DNA of 64,000 nucleotides from Rapana venosa (Eukaryota; Mollusca; Gastropoda; Neogastropoda; Muricidae): NCBI GenBank assembly GCA_028751875.1, contig CM054165.1, positions 24,949,304 to 25,013,303 of the forward strand, read 5' to 3'. Shown piece by piece: positions 54,913 to 64,000 of this stretch (position 1 is its first letter; each line of letters starts with the position of its first letter). The notes under the pieces were generated by a model. It saw only the letters and a program-made list of their open reading frames with translations, ran no database searches and was not told where the DNA came from. The position numbers and the translations under genes were made by a program.

Positions 54913-55144
54913 GGTGGCTGCTGGTGGGCTGATGACAGGCACATCTCCACAATGGTTTGGTTCTCTCTGCCTTCGATTTTGAAGGATGTTAAGCCATTTC
55001 CTGCAGAAAGGTGATCAGAACGGTTTCTACAGAAGAAGGCCGTCCTGTGACCAGTATACTGGAGGCTTTACTCACTTTTGAAACCACGTCTTGCTGGTAG
55101 CCAAGAGAAGAGAGAGAGAGATAGAGAAGGAGAGAGACGCTTTA
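54913..55144. other. Unassigned DNA
   Basis: Ends in an (AG)n-like stretch at 55105-55130. No gene seen. Confidence 0.5.
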
Positions 55145-58100
55145 ACGCTTTAACAGTTTATTGTCATTGCCCAACTAGGCCTTTTGACAAGGGGGGTAAC
55201 ACAAATATGTTTGTGAAACAGTAAATACAAATTGAAATACGTGATCAATACAATTAGGTTTGGTAAAAAGAAAGATCCATCCACGTATAGCAAACTAACT
55301 ATAATGATAACATTGGCGTATATACATTTACAGTAAATAAAAAAGTGAAATACGTGATCAGTACAATTAAGTTTGGCAAAAAGAACGGGTCCATCCACGT
55401 ATAGCAAACTAACTATAATGAAAAACATTGGCGTATATACATTTACAAATCACCTTGTTTATACAAAGAAAAAGAAAAAAGAAAATCAAACTGAAATGCA
55501 AAACAACATTCGATTCGACCATCCATTCAAATTACAAGTGATATATATGTCATCCTTTTTAACTCTGCTTACTTGAGAATACATTGCTCTTTAAGGTGAC
55601 TATATCATTACATGTTTATATAGTTGGTGCTGACATGGCTTTGTCTTAATTTTTGTGCTTCTGCAATAAACTTAGCTACAGATTTAATTACATGTTCGTT
55701 TTAAAGACGACAAAATAGAAATAATATCTGGACTTTCTGTTTCTTGTAGACTTAGAAAATTATGTTTCTTTCGTATAGTTTCATATGCTTTACATTGAAA
55801 CAAAAAATGAATTTCATCGTCAACAGTATGACCACATAATGGACATGGTAATTGCATGGCTGTCTCAGTCTGGAACCATCTTTTGTTTGCATTAAAACCC
55901 AGTGTTCTTAACCTGAATCGAGCATAATTAAGCCTGTGCCATTTATCAGTAACTATTGATAGATATTTTTCTGTCTGGAATACAGATTTGAACGAAAAGA
56001 ACTAGCTATATTTATTTTTACTTTCCAAATCTCAGTGCCAGTTTTGTTTAAAAGAGCAAATAAGCCTATCTTTAAATTCCGAAAGAAACTGGCGCTCACT
56101 ACCCACCTCCTGAGACATCCATACAATCCCAAAGCCATGCTCTGACAAAACTCTTTTAACATGATATACCCAGTTCTCTTTACCCAATTCCATCTGTATA
56201 ATTAACATGTCGTAAGACTGTCTACATAGACGTGTTTGTGGAAGTTTCAATAGTTTTAACCAATATCTAATGCATTTCACAAAGGTTCTTATATATAAAG
56301 GATATCTTCCTGTCTCTCCATATAGTACAGTATTAGATGAATGTATTGACACATTTAATAAACGTTTCATGGCAAATGTGTGAACTTTTTCCATGTGCGT
56401 ATTTACATATAAGCCCCATATTTCTGAAGCTTGGTAAGCATCGGTTCTATCTGTGAGTCAAATAATTTCCAGAATAGGGAACAGTCTATTGAGTTCAGCT
56501 TTCGTAATGTTTTTAGGATTTCTATTACACCTTTTTTCCCCTTCCTACAAGATTCTTGCCATGCAAAATTTAGACTTAGCTTTGTTGAAAACATCATCCC
56601 TAAATATTTATACGTATTAACTATTTTTACTTCAGCATTTCCATAAAACCATTTTTCACGAACTGATAAATGACCACCCATTCTAAAAACAATAATGTTT
56701 GTTTTTTCCATATTTACTGACAAATCAAAATTATCTGCCTCCTCTTTTAAGATATTTAACTGATGTTGCAAACCGATAACAGTCTCAGACAAAAGAATAA
56801 TATCGTCAGCAAAAAGTAGTAAGAACACCTCGATTGCACCAGGAATTATTGAATGCCATGTTTTCCTTTTCTTGATAACTCAATAGCTAGCTCATTTATA
56901 AAGAACGAAAACATCTGTGGGCTCAAAATACAACCCTGCTTCACTCCCTTGGGGCATTCAAAGAAATCTGAATATTCATTTCTTGCACGCACACACGCTA
57001 GTACTGAATTATAAATAGCTCTGAGGGCCATATATAATTTACCATTTACACCGTTTTTTCGTAGTACATTCCACAATATATTTCTATTCACAGAATCAAA
57101 GGCCTTTCTAAAATCAACAAAAGCAACATATAATTTTTTACTGGACAGCAAATGTTTTTGAATGAGAGAGTAAAGAGTAAATATATGATCTACAGTGCTG
57201 TACTTCGCTCTAAATCCCGCTTGCTCTTCAATTAATTTTTCTTCGTTATCTGCCCACTGAGTTAATCTCTTATTCAAAATGAAAGTATAAAGTTTACTTA
57301 ATACACTGGTGAGAGCTACACCGCGATAGTTTTTCAGCATTATTAACATCTCCTTTTTTATGTATCGGAATTATTACTGATTTGGCCCACTGCAAAGGGA
57401 AATCACTCTTTTCAAACAGCAGGTTAAATAACTGAACAAGAAAAGTAATTACAGCTGAGTTTGCATATTTCAGCATTTCTCCAATTATTTTATCAGGACC
57501 AGCACTTTTCCTGTTTTAAATGTTTTATAGCATCAATAATCTCATTCTGAGTTATAGGATTGTTAAACAATGCTTCAAACATATTTTCATCTTCTTGTAG
57601 TACTTCCACATTATCTTGTGTTTCTGCACAATTAAAGTCATTAAAACCTTCAAAAAATGATCATACCATTGTTGAATAGTGATGTTATTATATACTAGTG
57701 ACTTACGACTAACAGATCTGATGATGGACCAGAACGTTTTGGAGTCCTTAGACGAATCTTTAAGTTTCTCTAATCTCTTTTCGTCAAAGTCTTTTTCTTT
57801 TGTTTTTCTTAGACTGATGTATTCTTTTCGTGCGGTAGTGTACATTTGTCTTTTTTCTGGTTTATCTACATTCGTTTTACAACGTTGAAATCGTTTTAAT
57901 AGTCTCTTAACTTCTTGTTTCTTTTGCTCACATTCAGCATCGAACCAGTCGTTACATTTTTTTCTACCTTTTCTAACTGTTCTGACCATGCATGCAGCAG
58001 CCCCACATAAGGCCTTCACAAAGTGATTTACACTGCTATTCACATCCGTGTTCAATAGCTGAGAGGCTGTTTCTATGCTTTCTTGAAATTCTGCACTATC

Positions 58101-58245
58101 TAATTCATGTTTATATATCTCTACAAAATCTTCTGACCATATAATCTTTTCTACACTCTCTTCTTCTCTACTTTCGATACTAACACAGTCATTATCTACT
58201 TTCCATGTTGTTTCAACGGGAGGTGCCACGAATAAACACACTCCC
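55145..58245 (-). mobile_element. RTE-X-like non-LTR LINE, frame-broken
   Basis: Minus strand in order: N-terminal linker (58230-57560) with RKKCNDWFDAECEQKKQEVK and SKTFWSIIRSVSRKS; RT start (57476-57340) with SVIIPIHKKGD; RT core (57349-56846) with NYRGVALTSVLSKLYTFILN, EEQAGFRAKYSTVDHIF, FVDFRKAFDSVNR and GVKQGCILSPQMFSFFINEL; palm with FADDIILLSE (56815); thumb and C-terminal parts (56720-55950); 3' UTR to 55145. Four frameshifts or stops separate these. Clade name is from motif style only. The endonuclease is absent, replaced at 58245 by a (GA)n tract. Confidence 0.85.
55219..55445. repeat. 112-bp tandem duplication in LINE 3' UTR
   Basis: GTGATCA occurs at 55241 and 55353 with nearly identical surroundings (CCATCCACGTATAGCAAACT, AACATTGGCGTATATACATT). 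Two copies. Confidence 0.92.
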
Positions 58246-58249
58246 CGAG

Positions 58250-58250
58250 A

Positions 58251-58338
<88 letters not shown>

Positions 58339-58345
58339 AGATAGA
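58250..58345. repeat. (AG)n microsatellite
   Basis: Pure (GA)n of about 85 bp at the 5' end of the RTE-X-like LINE. Confidence 0.97.
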
Positions 58346-58658
58346 GAGACAAACTTCAGATTGCCTCTGAATCAAACAAACCCAACAAAAAATGATATGT
58401 ATCAAAATAGCAAGTACCCTTTCTTTGTTTAACACAATACTACGAATCAAAAACGAACCCCCCCCCCCCCAACCCCCCAACCCCCAAAAACCCCATTAAA
58501 AAGCCCCATAATATCCAAACAAAAACTTTTCAAACTTTTTAAAGAACAAATGAATAAAAACCACCAAAACTATCCCCCCCCTACCCAAAAAAAATCCAGT
58601 ACAACTCAGAAAAGGTGTAGCACAGATATGAATAAGAGAAAAAATACTGCCTTTATTT

Positions 58659-58660
<2 letters not shown>
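58346..58660. other. Unassigned DNA with poly-C
   Basis: C run at 58458-58470 and CCCCAACCCCCC-type sequence, otherwise A/C-rich. No gene. Confidence 0.5.
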
Positions 58661-58708
<48 letters not shown>

Positions 58709-58736
58709 AGAGAGAGGAGAGAGAGAAGAGAGAGAG

Positions 58737-58787
<51 letters not shown>

Positions 58788-58830
58788 GACAGACAGACAG
58801 ACACAGAGGGGTAGAGGCGGAGAGACAGAG
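58661..58830. repeat. (AG)n and (GACA)n microsatellites
   Basis: (AG)n with interruptions, then (ACAG)n at 58770-58800. Confidence 0.95.
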
Positions 58831-59226
58831 AACAAATCTGACAAAACATCCATACTAACACCTTCTTTAAAACAATACTATCAATGAAACATATCAAGTC
58901 ACAACATGTCAAGAGCCTGATATAAAACAGATTAAAATAAAAAACCTCACAAGCAACAGCATCAAAACAACAATTAGAAGTTAGACAAGCCAGCTAAAAC
59001 TCACTCAATACATTTCCAAAAAGCATAGTGTATTGATTGAAGAAGGAAAACAACATTGTATGTATTTAAAACAACGATAAACAAGCCATCACAAAATGTA
59101 TGAATCACACATTCATATATATGATAATTATAATACATTTCATGTATCAGGGGAATAACGAAAGAAAAGACAGGGGAAAGAAAGAGAGACATAGAAAGAG
59201 GGAGAGACAGAAGGAACGAGCCAGCA

Positions 59227-59228
<2 letters not shown>
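58831..59228. other. Unassigned AT-rich DNA
   Basis: No supported gene or repeat unit. Confidence 0.5.

Positions 59229-59290
<62 letters not shown>
59229..59290. repeat. (TC)n microsatellite
   Basis: Pure CT run of about 60 bp at the 5' edge of the following LINE fragment. Confidence 0.97.
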
Positions 59291-59294
<4 letters not shown>

Positions 59295-59900
59295 CTGTAG
59301 GCCTATTTCTAGTATACCCATACTTTCAAACCCCTTAGAAAAACATATAATAAACACTTAGTCTGTCATTTAGATACTAACAACATACTCCACCCTAATC
59401 AGTCTGGATTTAGACAAAATCACTCATGTCATACTGCACTGACTAGTCTCATAGACAATTGGCTATCAAACAGTAATGACAATACATTTTGTGGAGTATT
59501 AGTCGTAGATTTCAAAAAAAGCATTTGATACAATTGACAATACACTTCTCATCAGAAAGTTAGACCTATATAATCTCTTTGCAAATACTCTATAACTACT
59601 TGCTTCATATCTTAAAAACAGACAACAGTGTGTCTGAATAGACACATCATCATCCAGTCTGAAATCCATTCATTATGGAGTACCACAGGGATCCATACTA
59701 AGACAATTCTTTTTTCTTTATACATAAACGACCTTCCCCTACATACTAGATCCAAATGTGAACTGTTTGCTGACGACAGAACTATTCACACAAGCCACAA
59801 CAACATTTACTCTCTTTAAAACATGTACCAAAAAGTGCTGATGATCTTGTGAAATGACTGAACTAAACCACGTAGCTATACACATCCAAAAACACAAAAT
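59291..59900 (+). mobile_element. Jockey-type LINE fragment
   Basis: Plus strand, 5'-truncated exactly at the microsatellite. Readable: FILVYPYFQTP/LSKPLEKHI-type start, HPNQSGFRQNHSCHTAL-like stretch near 59395, VVDFKKAFDTIDNTLL near 59505, then YGVPQGSIL near 59675 and LFADD near 59763. Multiple stops. Same family as 27211-28255. Confidence 0.75.
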
Positions 59901-60465
59901 GGATGCTTTTCACCACCCTACAAAAGAGACAAAATTAATCTCATAAACTATCCACGATCCAAATTAAAAAGGAAGTAATTGAACCAGCACCTCGCCAAAA
60001 GCTCTAGGAATAACTCAGAGTATGATATGATATCAGAAAATGCGAAGATAATAAAAGGAAATGTGAAAATGGGCAGTCAGTGTTGTTGTGAATTTAGAAT
60101 TTGAATGACTACTGGAACAAAAGAATTTCCTTTTCTTTGTTTGGCTGTTGGGGCACGAAGACGGCGTCCTGGAGGTAACAAATGAAGTTCCGAAAACATA
60201 GCACGGAAGGGTCAGCCAAGATGGCAGTCGCTTTGCGTAGAAGCTGCTGATTGAAGGACTAGGGATCTCTGTGTTCTTCTCCAATTATTTCTGAGCAGAT
60301 TCTTACAATTCTCTGCAGGCCATTCTTGTTTTTAACACGAAGGTTATTGTACTAACAAATGAATGCAAAACTTAGAACACTCTCTTTGTAAGACTTATAG
60401 AACAAAGAAAGAATCCTTTAGTCAACAAAAATTGACTTAAGCTTCCTTAGAAAATACACACTTTG
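59901..60465. other. Unassigned DNA
   Basis: An 83-codon minus-strand frame (60284-60033) has no recognisable motif. It may be decayed LINE 3' sequence. Confidence 0.45.
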
Positions 60466-60469
60466 TTGT

Positions 60470-60490
60470 TCTTTTTTTTTTTTTTTTTAC
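60470..60490. repeat. Poly-T run
   Basis: Run of about 20 T, near but separate from the SINE at 60530. Confidence 0.85.
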
Positions 60491-60529
60491 AGTAGTGTGA
60501 GAGAGAGGGACTGACTGACTTTATTTCTT

Positions 60530-60850
60530 TATTCTTTTAATATCGAGTATAATGGAATAAGCACTCATGTGCTTTTTTTACATTCAGTCCCCGTGTGTAT
60601 GCAGTTTTGTCAATTTTGTCATTATTTCTCACCAGCACACAATAGCCTACTCTTTCGAAATGGATAATAGGTTTTAACGTGTACGCAAGATGTTCTGCGT
60701 GCTTTCGGCGGAATATAGTCTCATCCAAAGGACTTTTTGGAGAGTGGAGTCTGCACTGATGTTAACTCCAGGGGAAAAATCCCCTTGAACAGGAATCGAA
60801 CCCGGGCCATCAGATTGCGAGTGCATGTTCTAACTACTAGGCTATACCGA
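60530..60850 (-). mobile_element. tRNA-derived SINE (family C), best full-length copy
   Basis: Minus strand: A-box region (TAGCCTAGTAGTTAGA, 60829-60844), B box (GGTTCGATTCC, 60792-60802), body with GGAGTTAACATCAGTGCAGA, core GATGAGACTATA, GCACGCAGAACATCTTGCGT, GAGTAGGCTATTGTGTGCTG and the 3' end (TATTCCATTATACTCGATAT, then AAAAGAATAAA). About 320 bp. Reference copy for the fragments found elsewhere in this window. Confidence 0.92.
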
Positions 60851-60883
60851 GAAAGAGAGAGAAGGAGAGCGAGCGAGCGAGCG

Positions 60884-60925
<42 letters not shown>

Positions 60926-60930
60926 TGACT
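60851..60930. repeat. (GAGC)n and (GA)n microsatellites
   Basis: GCGAGCGAGCGAGCGAG followed by (AG)n and ACTGACTGACTGA. Confidence 0.93.
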
Positions 60931-61312
60931 ACTGACTGACTGATTGACATACAGACAGACATGCATACAAACATACATACAGACAGTGGACAGCAGACAG
61001 AGACAGAGAGACAAAGACAGTGAGACAGAGAGAAGACAATTTCATGCACAGAATTTCCACACCACACACACACACACATCAACTTCCAAAGAAATCAGAA
61101 ACATTTAATGGTCTGTTCATTAAAAAATGGCAAGGACTGGAAACGGCACTTTCTGGTTAGCTAGTACTCAGAAAAAGAAGCCTAAAAAGGAACAGGGTGG
61201 AGAGTAAAGTCAAAAAAAGCAAAGCAAACAACAACAACCAAAAAAAAAACCCCAACATAAACGAAAGAAAAATCCCATCAGCAACAAAAGAAGACTAAAG
61301 ACTCCAGAAAAC
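60931..61312. other. Unassigned DNA
   Basis: CAGA/ACAT-rich start and AAAC-rich parts. No gene supported. Confidence 0.5.
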
Positions 61313-61912
61313 TTATTCTCATATAGCAGAGAAGAATTTATTCTCATATAGCAGAGATCCAAATTTATTCTCATATAGCAGAGAAGAATTCATTCTCATA
61401 TAGGCTACACACCGGTATTAAAAAATCACTCTTTTCCTTCTGTTTTTCTATGTAGCTTTTATATTCATACCGCACGTACTAAGGCATCCACAGAAATAAA
61501 AACCCCTTTTTGTGAAAGACTAGCCTCTGACTCAAAACTCATGTGATTTTGAACAGATTTGGTAGGTTTGAAATTTTTTAATTTTTCAGCAAACACTGTA
61601 CCCCCCTCAGTCCTTTGTTGTCTGCTAGCTTCCTTACCGCAATATGCATGCGCGGGGTCAAGCTGTAGGAATACAGGCAAACCTCATTTGATGGTTATTT
61701 CCAACTTTCTCGTGACTACCTGGTATTGCTCTATGTCCTCAATCCAAAAAAACAAGTGCACAGTGCATCATTTCATGCTTTAAAAAATCTGTGAAAATCA
61801 CCAACAGTTTTTTCCACTCGCACTCTATAGAAGATACTACTTGACCACCAAATTAATACCGGTGTGTAGCCATATAGCAGAGAAGAACTTATTCTCATAT
61901 AGCACAAAAGTT
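61313..61912. repeat. Short tandem array TTATTCTCATATAGCAGAG, interrupted by a MITE
   Basis: About four units at 61313-61402 and 1.5 at 61872-61912 of the 19-bp word with 7-10-bp linkers. The element 61403-61871 sits inside one unit. Confidence 0.85.
61403..61871. mobile_element. MITE-like element with perfect 18-bp terminal inverted repeats
   Basis: The left end GGCTACACACCGGTATTA (61403-61420) is the exact reverse complement of 61854-61871. ATATA flanks both sides (61398-61402 and 61872-61876), giving a target duplication of up to 5 bp. The interior of about 430 bp has only short frames (71 and 74 codons), so it is non-autonomous. Superfamily not assigned. Confidence 0.82.
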
Positions 61913-62215
61913 CTAACGATTTGCTTAGCAATACGAGCGAACTATATCTTGTCAATAATGTCGATAATTATATGATCAAAGAATAATGAAACAAAATAAA
62001 TACAAAGGAGCACAGAATCAATTATATTATTAAAGGATAAGGTAGCAAAGTACATCATGAATGAAGAATAAGAAAACAAAGTATATGCAATGCAATAATG
62101 AAAAATATATTATCAAAGAATAAACAAAACCATGTAATGGGAACAGTCAATAATATTCAATAATGGACTGTGAGGAGAAGGAAAGATGCGAAAATACAAT
62201 TGCATTTATGTTGCG
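61913..62215. other. Unassigned AT-rich DNA
   Basis: No gene or repeat unit that I can support. Confidence 0.5.
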
Positions 62216-62217
62216 CG

Positions 62218-62251
<34 letters not shown>
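62216..62251. repeat. (CA)n microsatellite
   Basis: GCACGCACAC then (AC)n at the 5' edge of the LINE. Confidence 0.95.
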
Positions 62252-62253
<2 letters not shown>

Positions 62254-64000
62254 GCTTGTCTGGTCATATTTACTTTTATGTTAAAACTTTTCTTAGTGGC
62301 AGAAGTATCAGAGCAAAAAATGGAAATACATATTCCAACCCAAGATTTCCTCAAATGGGTATACCACAGGGTTCTGTTATTGCTCCCTATCTCTTTAACA
62401 TTTTGACTTATGACCTTCCTAGTTCGTTATCGAATAATGTTGTCCTTGCTCAGTATGCAGATGACATTTGCATGTGGATGGAGACAACTATGAAAAAGTC
62501 AACACCAAAAAGACAATTAAACTATATTAAGAAAGTATATCAGCTTGAGCTTGACAAACTTAGTACTTAAATGGTAGAAAATGGTTTAAAACTGTCTCCA
62601 GAGAAAACTAGCATTGTGCTCTTTAATAATGGAGCGGATTCCCCTTCCTTGCCAAAGTTCAAACTCCAAGACAGGTATCTTGAGTACAAATTTGTTGTTA
62701 AATTTTTGGGCATATATCTCACTTCAAAACTTACATGGAATAGCCATATTGAATATTTGTTCAATAAAACCAGAAAGACATTCAATTTTTTAAAAGTAGT
62801 GAGTAAACAGCCTTGGGCCCAAGACGTCACTGTTCTTAAACATCTGTCCTTGGCGCTAGTTCGTTCTAAACTGACATACGGTCAACAAGTCTTTTTTAAT
62901 GCCCCAAAATATTTACTGAAAAAACTTAAGAGTCTTGATTGTAAAGCTTTTCGACTTGCTTTGGGAGTACCATCACATGCTTCGTCCTTAGGAACATACA
63001 AAGAAATAGGAGTTCTGCCTTTGGATGAATATCGCGAATTGATGCTGGCAAAGTACATTGTAAGAAGCTCAACTACCGAAAACAATATCGAACATGAAAT
63101 CTATGTGAGATCGGATGAGCATTTTCCTAAAAGAGCCAAAAATATTTGTTCTCTTACAACAATTGGCACTTTCACGGCAGATCTTTTTAAAAAGTCAAAA
63201 GTTAATCCCAGGGAAACAAATTGTCCACGCCTTATATATCTCCTAGTCCTCCATGGGAACTTCAAAGAGCTTCTTTTGATATTCATCATTCTACCTGTAA
63301 AAAAGAAAAAGGGAGTAACATTTTCAGTTTTCATGTGAAGGAGCACATAATAAATAGCTACCCTTCACATCTTAAAATCTATACCGATGGATCTCTTCTA
63401 AATAGCACTGATGGAGGTGCAGCTTTCGTCATTCCCTCCTTAAAGGTTGAAAATTGTACCATATTGGAAAGAATCATTCTATTTTTACAGCAGAGTTAAC
63501 TGCCATTCTGATGGCTTTACATTACTTAATTGACTTTCCTCGGACTATTTTACAGGTATTGTTATGTGTTGATTCAAAATCTGTGTTACAATCTCTTAAA
63601 AACTCTGGGTCTAATATTAAACATTATCTTATAACTGAAATAAACCATATTATACACTTTCTCATATTAAGAGGCACTAGTGTCACCTTTTGCTGGGTAC
63701 CATCGCATTGCAATATCTTTTATAATGAAAAGGTTGCTAGAGCAGCTAAAAATGCGGCAGCACATTCAAACTCTGCTGCTGTCTTGAATATACCAATGTC
63801 AATTCATGAGAATTATAACTTGATAGAAAGTGCTTGCTGGAAGCATGTTAGGAAAAAACAAGAAGATGCGGGGTTTTCCCAGGGTACCACTTCTATTTTT
63901 GACCTAAATTTCTTTCTCTCTTCTCGTTTTGGGTTAGATAAATTACGCCAAAGGCCAGTCATAAGTCTTATTAATAGACTGAAGTTAAATGCTTTCCATA
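62252..64000 (+). mobile_element. I-clade-like LINE with reverse transcriptase and RNase H, continues past the window
   Basis: 5'-truncated at the CA tract. The RT palm is present: NPRFPQMGIPQGSVIAPYLF and YADDICMW (YADD box intact, about 62455). One TAA at 62568-62570 replaces a residue within an otherwise single frame that continues at 62571-63338 with NGLKLSPEKTSIVLF, FLGIYLTSKLTWNSHIEYLF and CKAFRLALGVPSHASSLGTY. A frameshift near 63225 leads to PPWELQRASFDIHHS, and RNase H follows with IYTDGSLLN, AELTAI, CVDSKSVLQSL and FCWVPSHCN. The final Asp position reads NEKVARAAK, so that residue is lost here. The C-terminal domain runs off the end. Confidence 0.88.

Noticed and set aside
60033..60284. 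83-codon minus-strand frame
   Set aside because: No motif, no conservation, in decayed DNA between a LINE fragment and a SINE.

Overview
The window looks like non-coding, repeat-dominated DNA from an animal, most likely a mollusc and probably a gastropod. Evidence: dense (TG)n, (AG)n and (CAA)n microsatellites, several non-LTR retrotransposon families, tRNA-derived SINEs with A and B boxes, a piggyBac-like remnant, and no prokaryotic gene organisation. The taxon is inferred from repeat style, not from a marker gene. All similarity statements were made by eye.

The main structure is a very large inverted duplication. Positions 1-22105 (left arm) reappear as the reverse complement at 29275-47264 (right arm), around a 7.2 kb spacer. 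The left arm runs off the window at base 1. Order is conserved outward from the spacer: a SINE, a doubled GC-box element, mixed microsatellites, a CAA/GTT-rich tract, a GGCAA-rich tract, a 41-bp array, a 16-bp array, a GAT/ATC tract, a 66-bp array, an I-clade-like LINE carcass, a small cysteine-rich terminal exon, then 34-bp and 40-bp arrays. Each arm also carries private insertions. Left only: a Jockey-type LINE (2308-4928), a CR1/L2-like LINE (5819-8079), a piggyBac-like remnant (16354-17704) and a modular microsatellite expansion (18230-21350). Right only: two RTE-type LINEs (39480-41445, 42967-45043) and extra SINEs.

The only host coding sequence I can support is the small terminal exon in both arms (1036-1132 minus; 45360-45462 plus). 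Each follows a good splice acceptor and has a C-x-C-x5-C...C pattern. The two exons differ much more than their flanks, as in fast-evolving secreted peptides such as venom or immune peptides. The precursor family is not certain.

The spacer (22106-29274) holds a foldback repeat interrupted by an insertion, a possible LINE ORF1 remnant, the best-preserved reverse transcriptase of the window (RTE-type, 24686-26503), a Jockey-type LINE fragment, and a second foldback around a tRNA-derived SINE.

Right of the palindrome, 47265-53360 is an RTE LINE split by an opposite-strand RTE-like LINE and followed by an I-clade RNase H fragment. 55145-58245 is a separate RTE-X-like LINE. 59290-59900 is a Jockey-type fragment, 60530-60850 a full-length SINE, 61403-61871 a MITE-like element with perfect 18-bp terminal inverted repeats, and 62250-64000 an I-clade-like LINE with reverse transcriptase and RNase H that continues past the window.

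Parts of 35450-38860 and 47530-49960 contain scattered one-base losses that look like poor consensus sequence.
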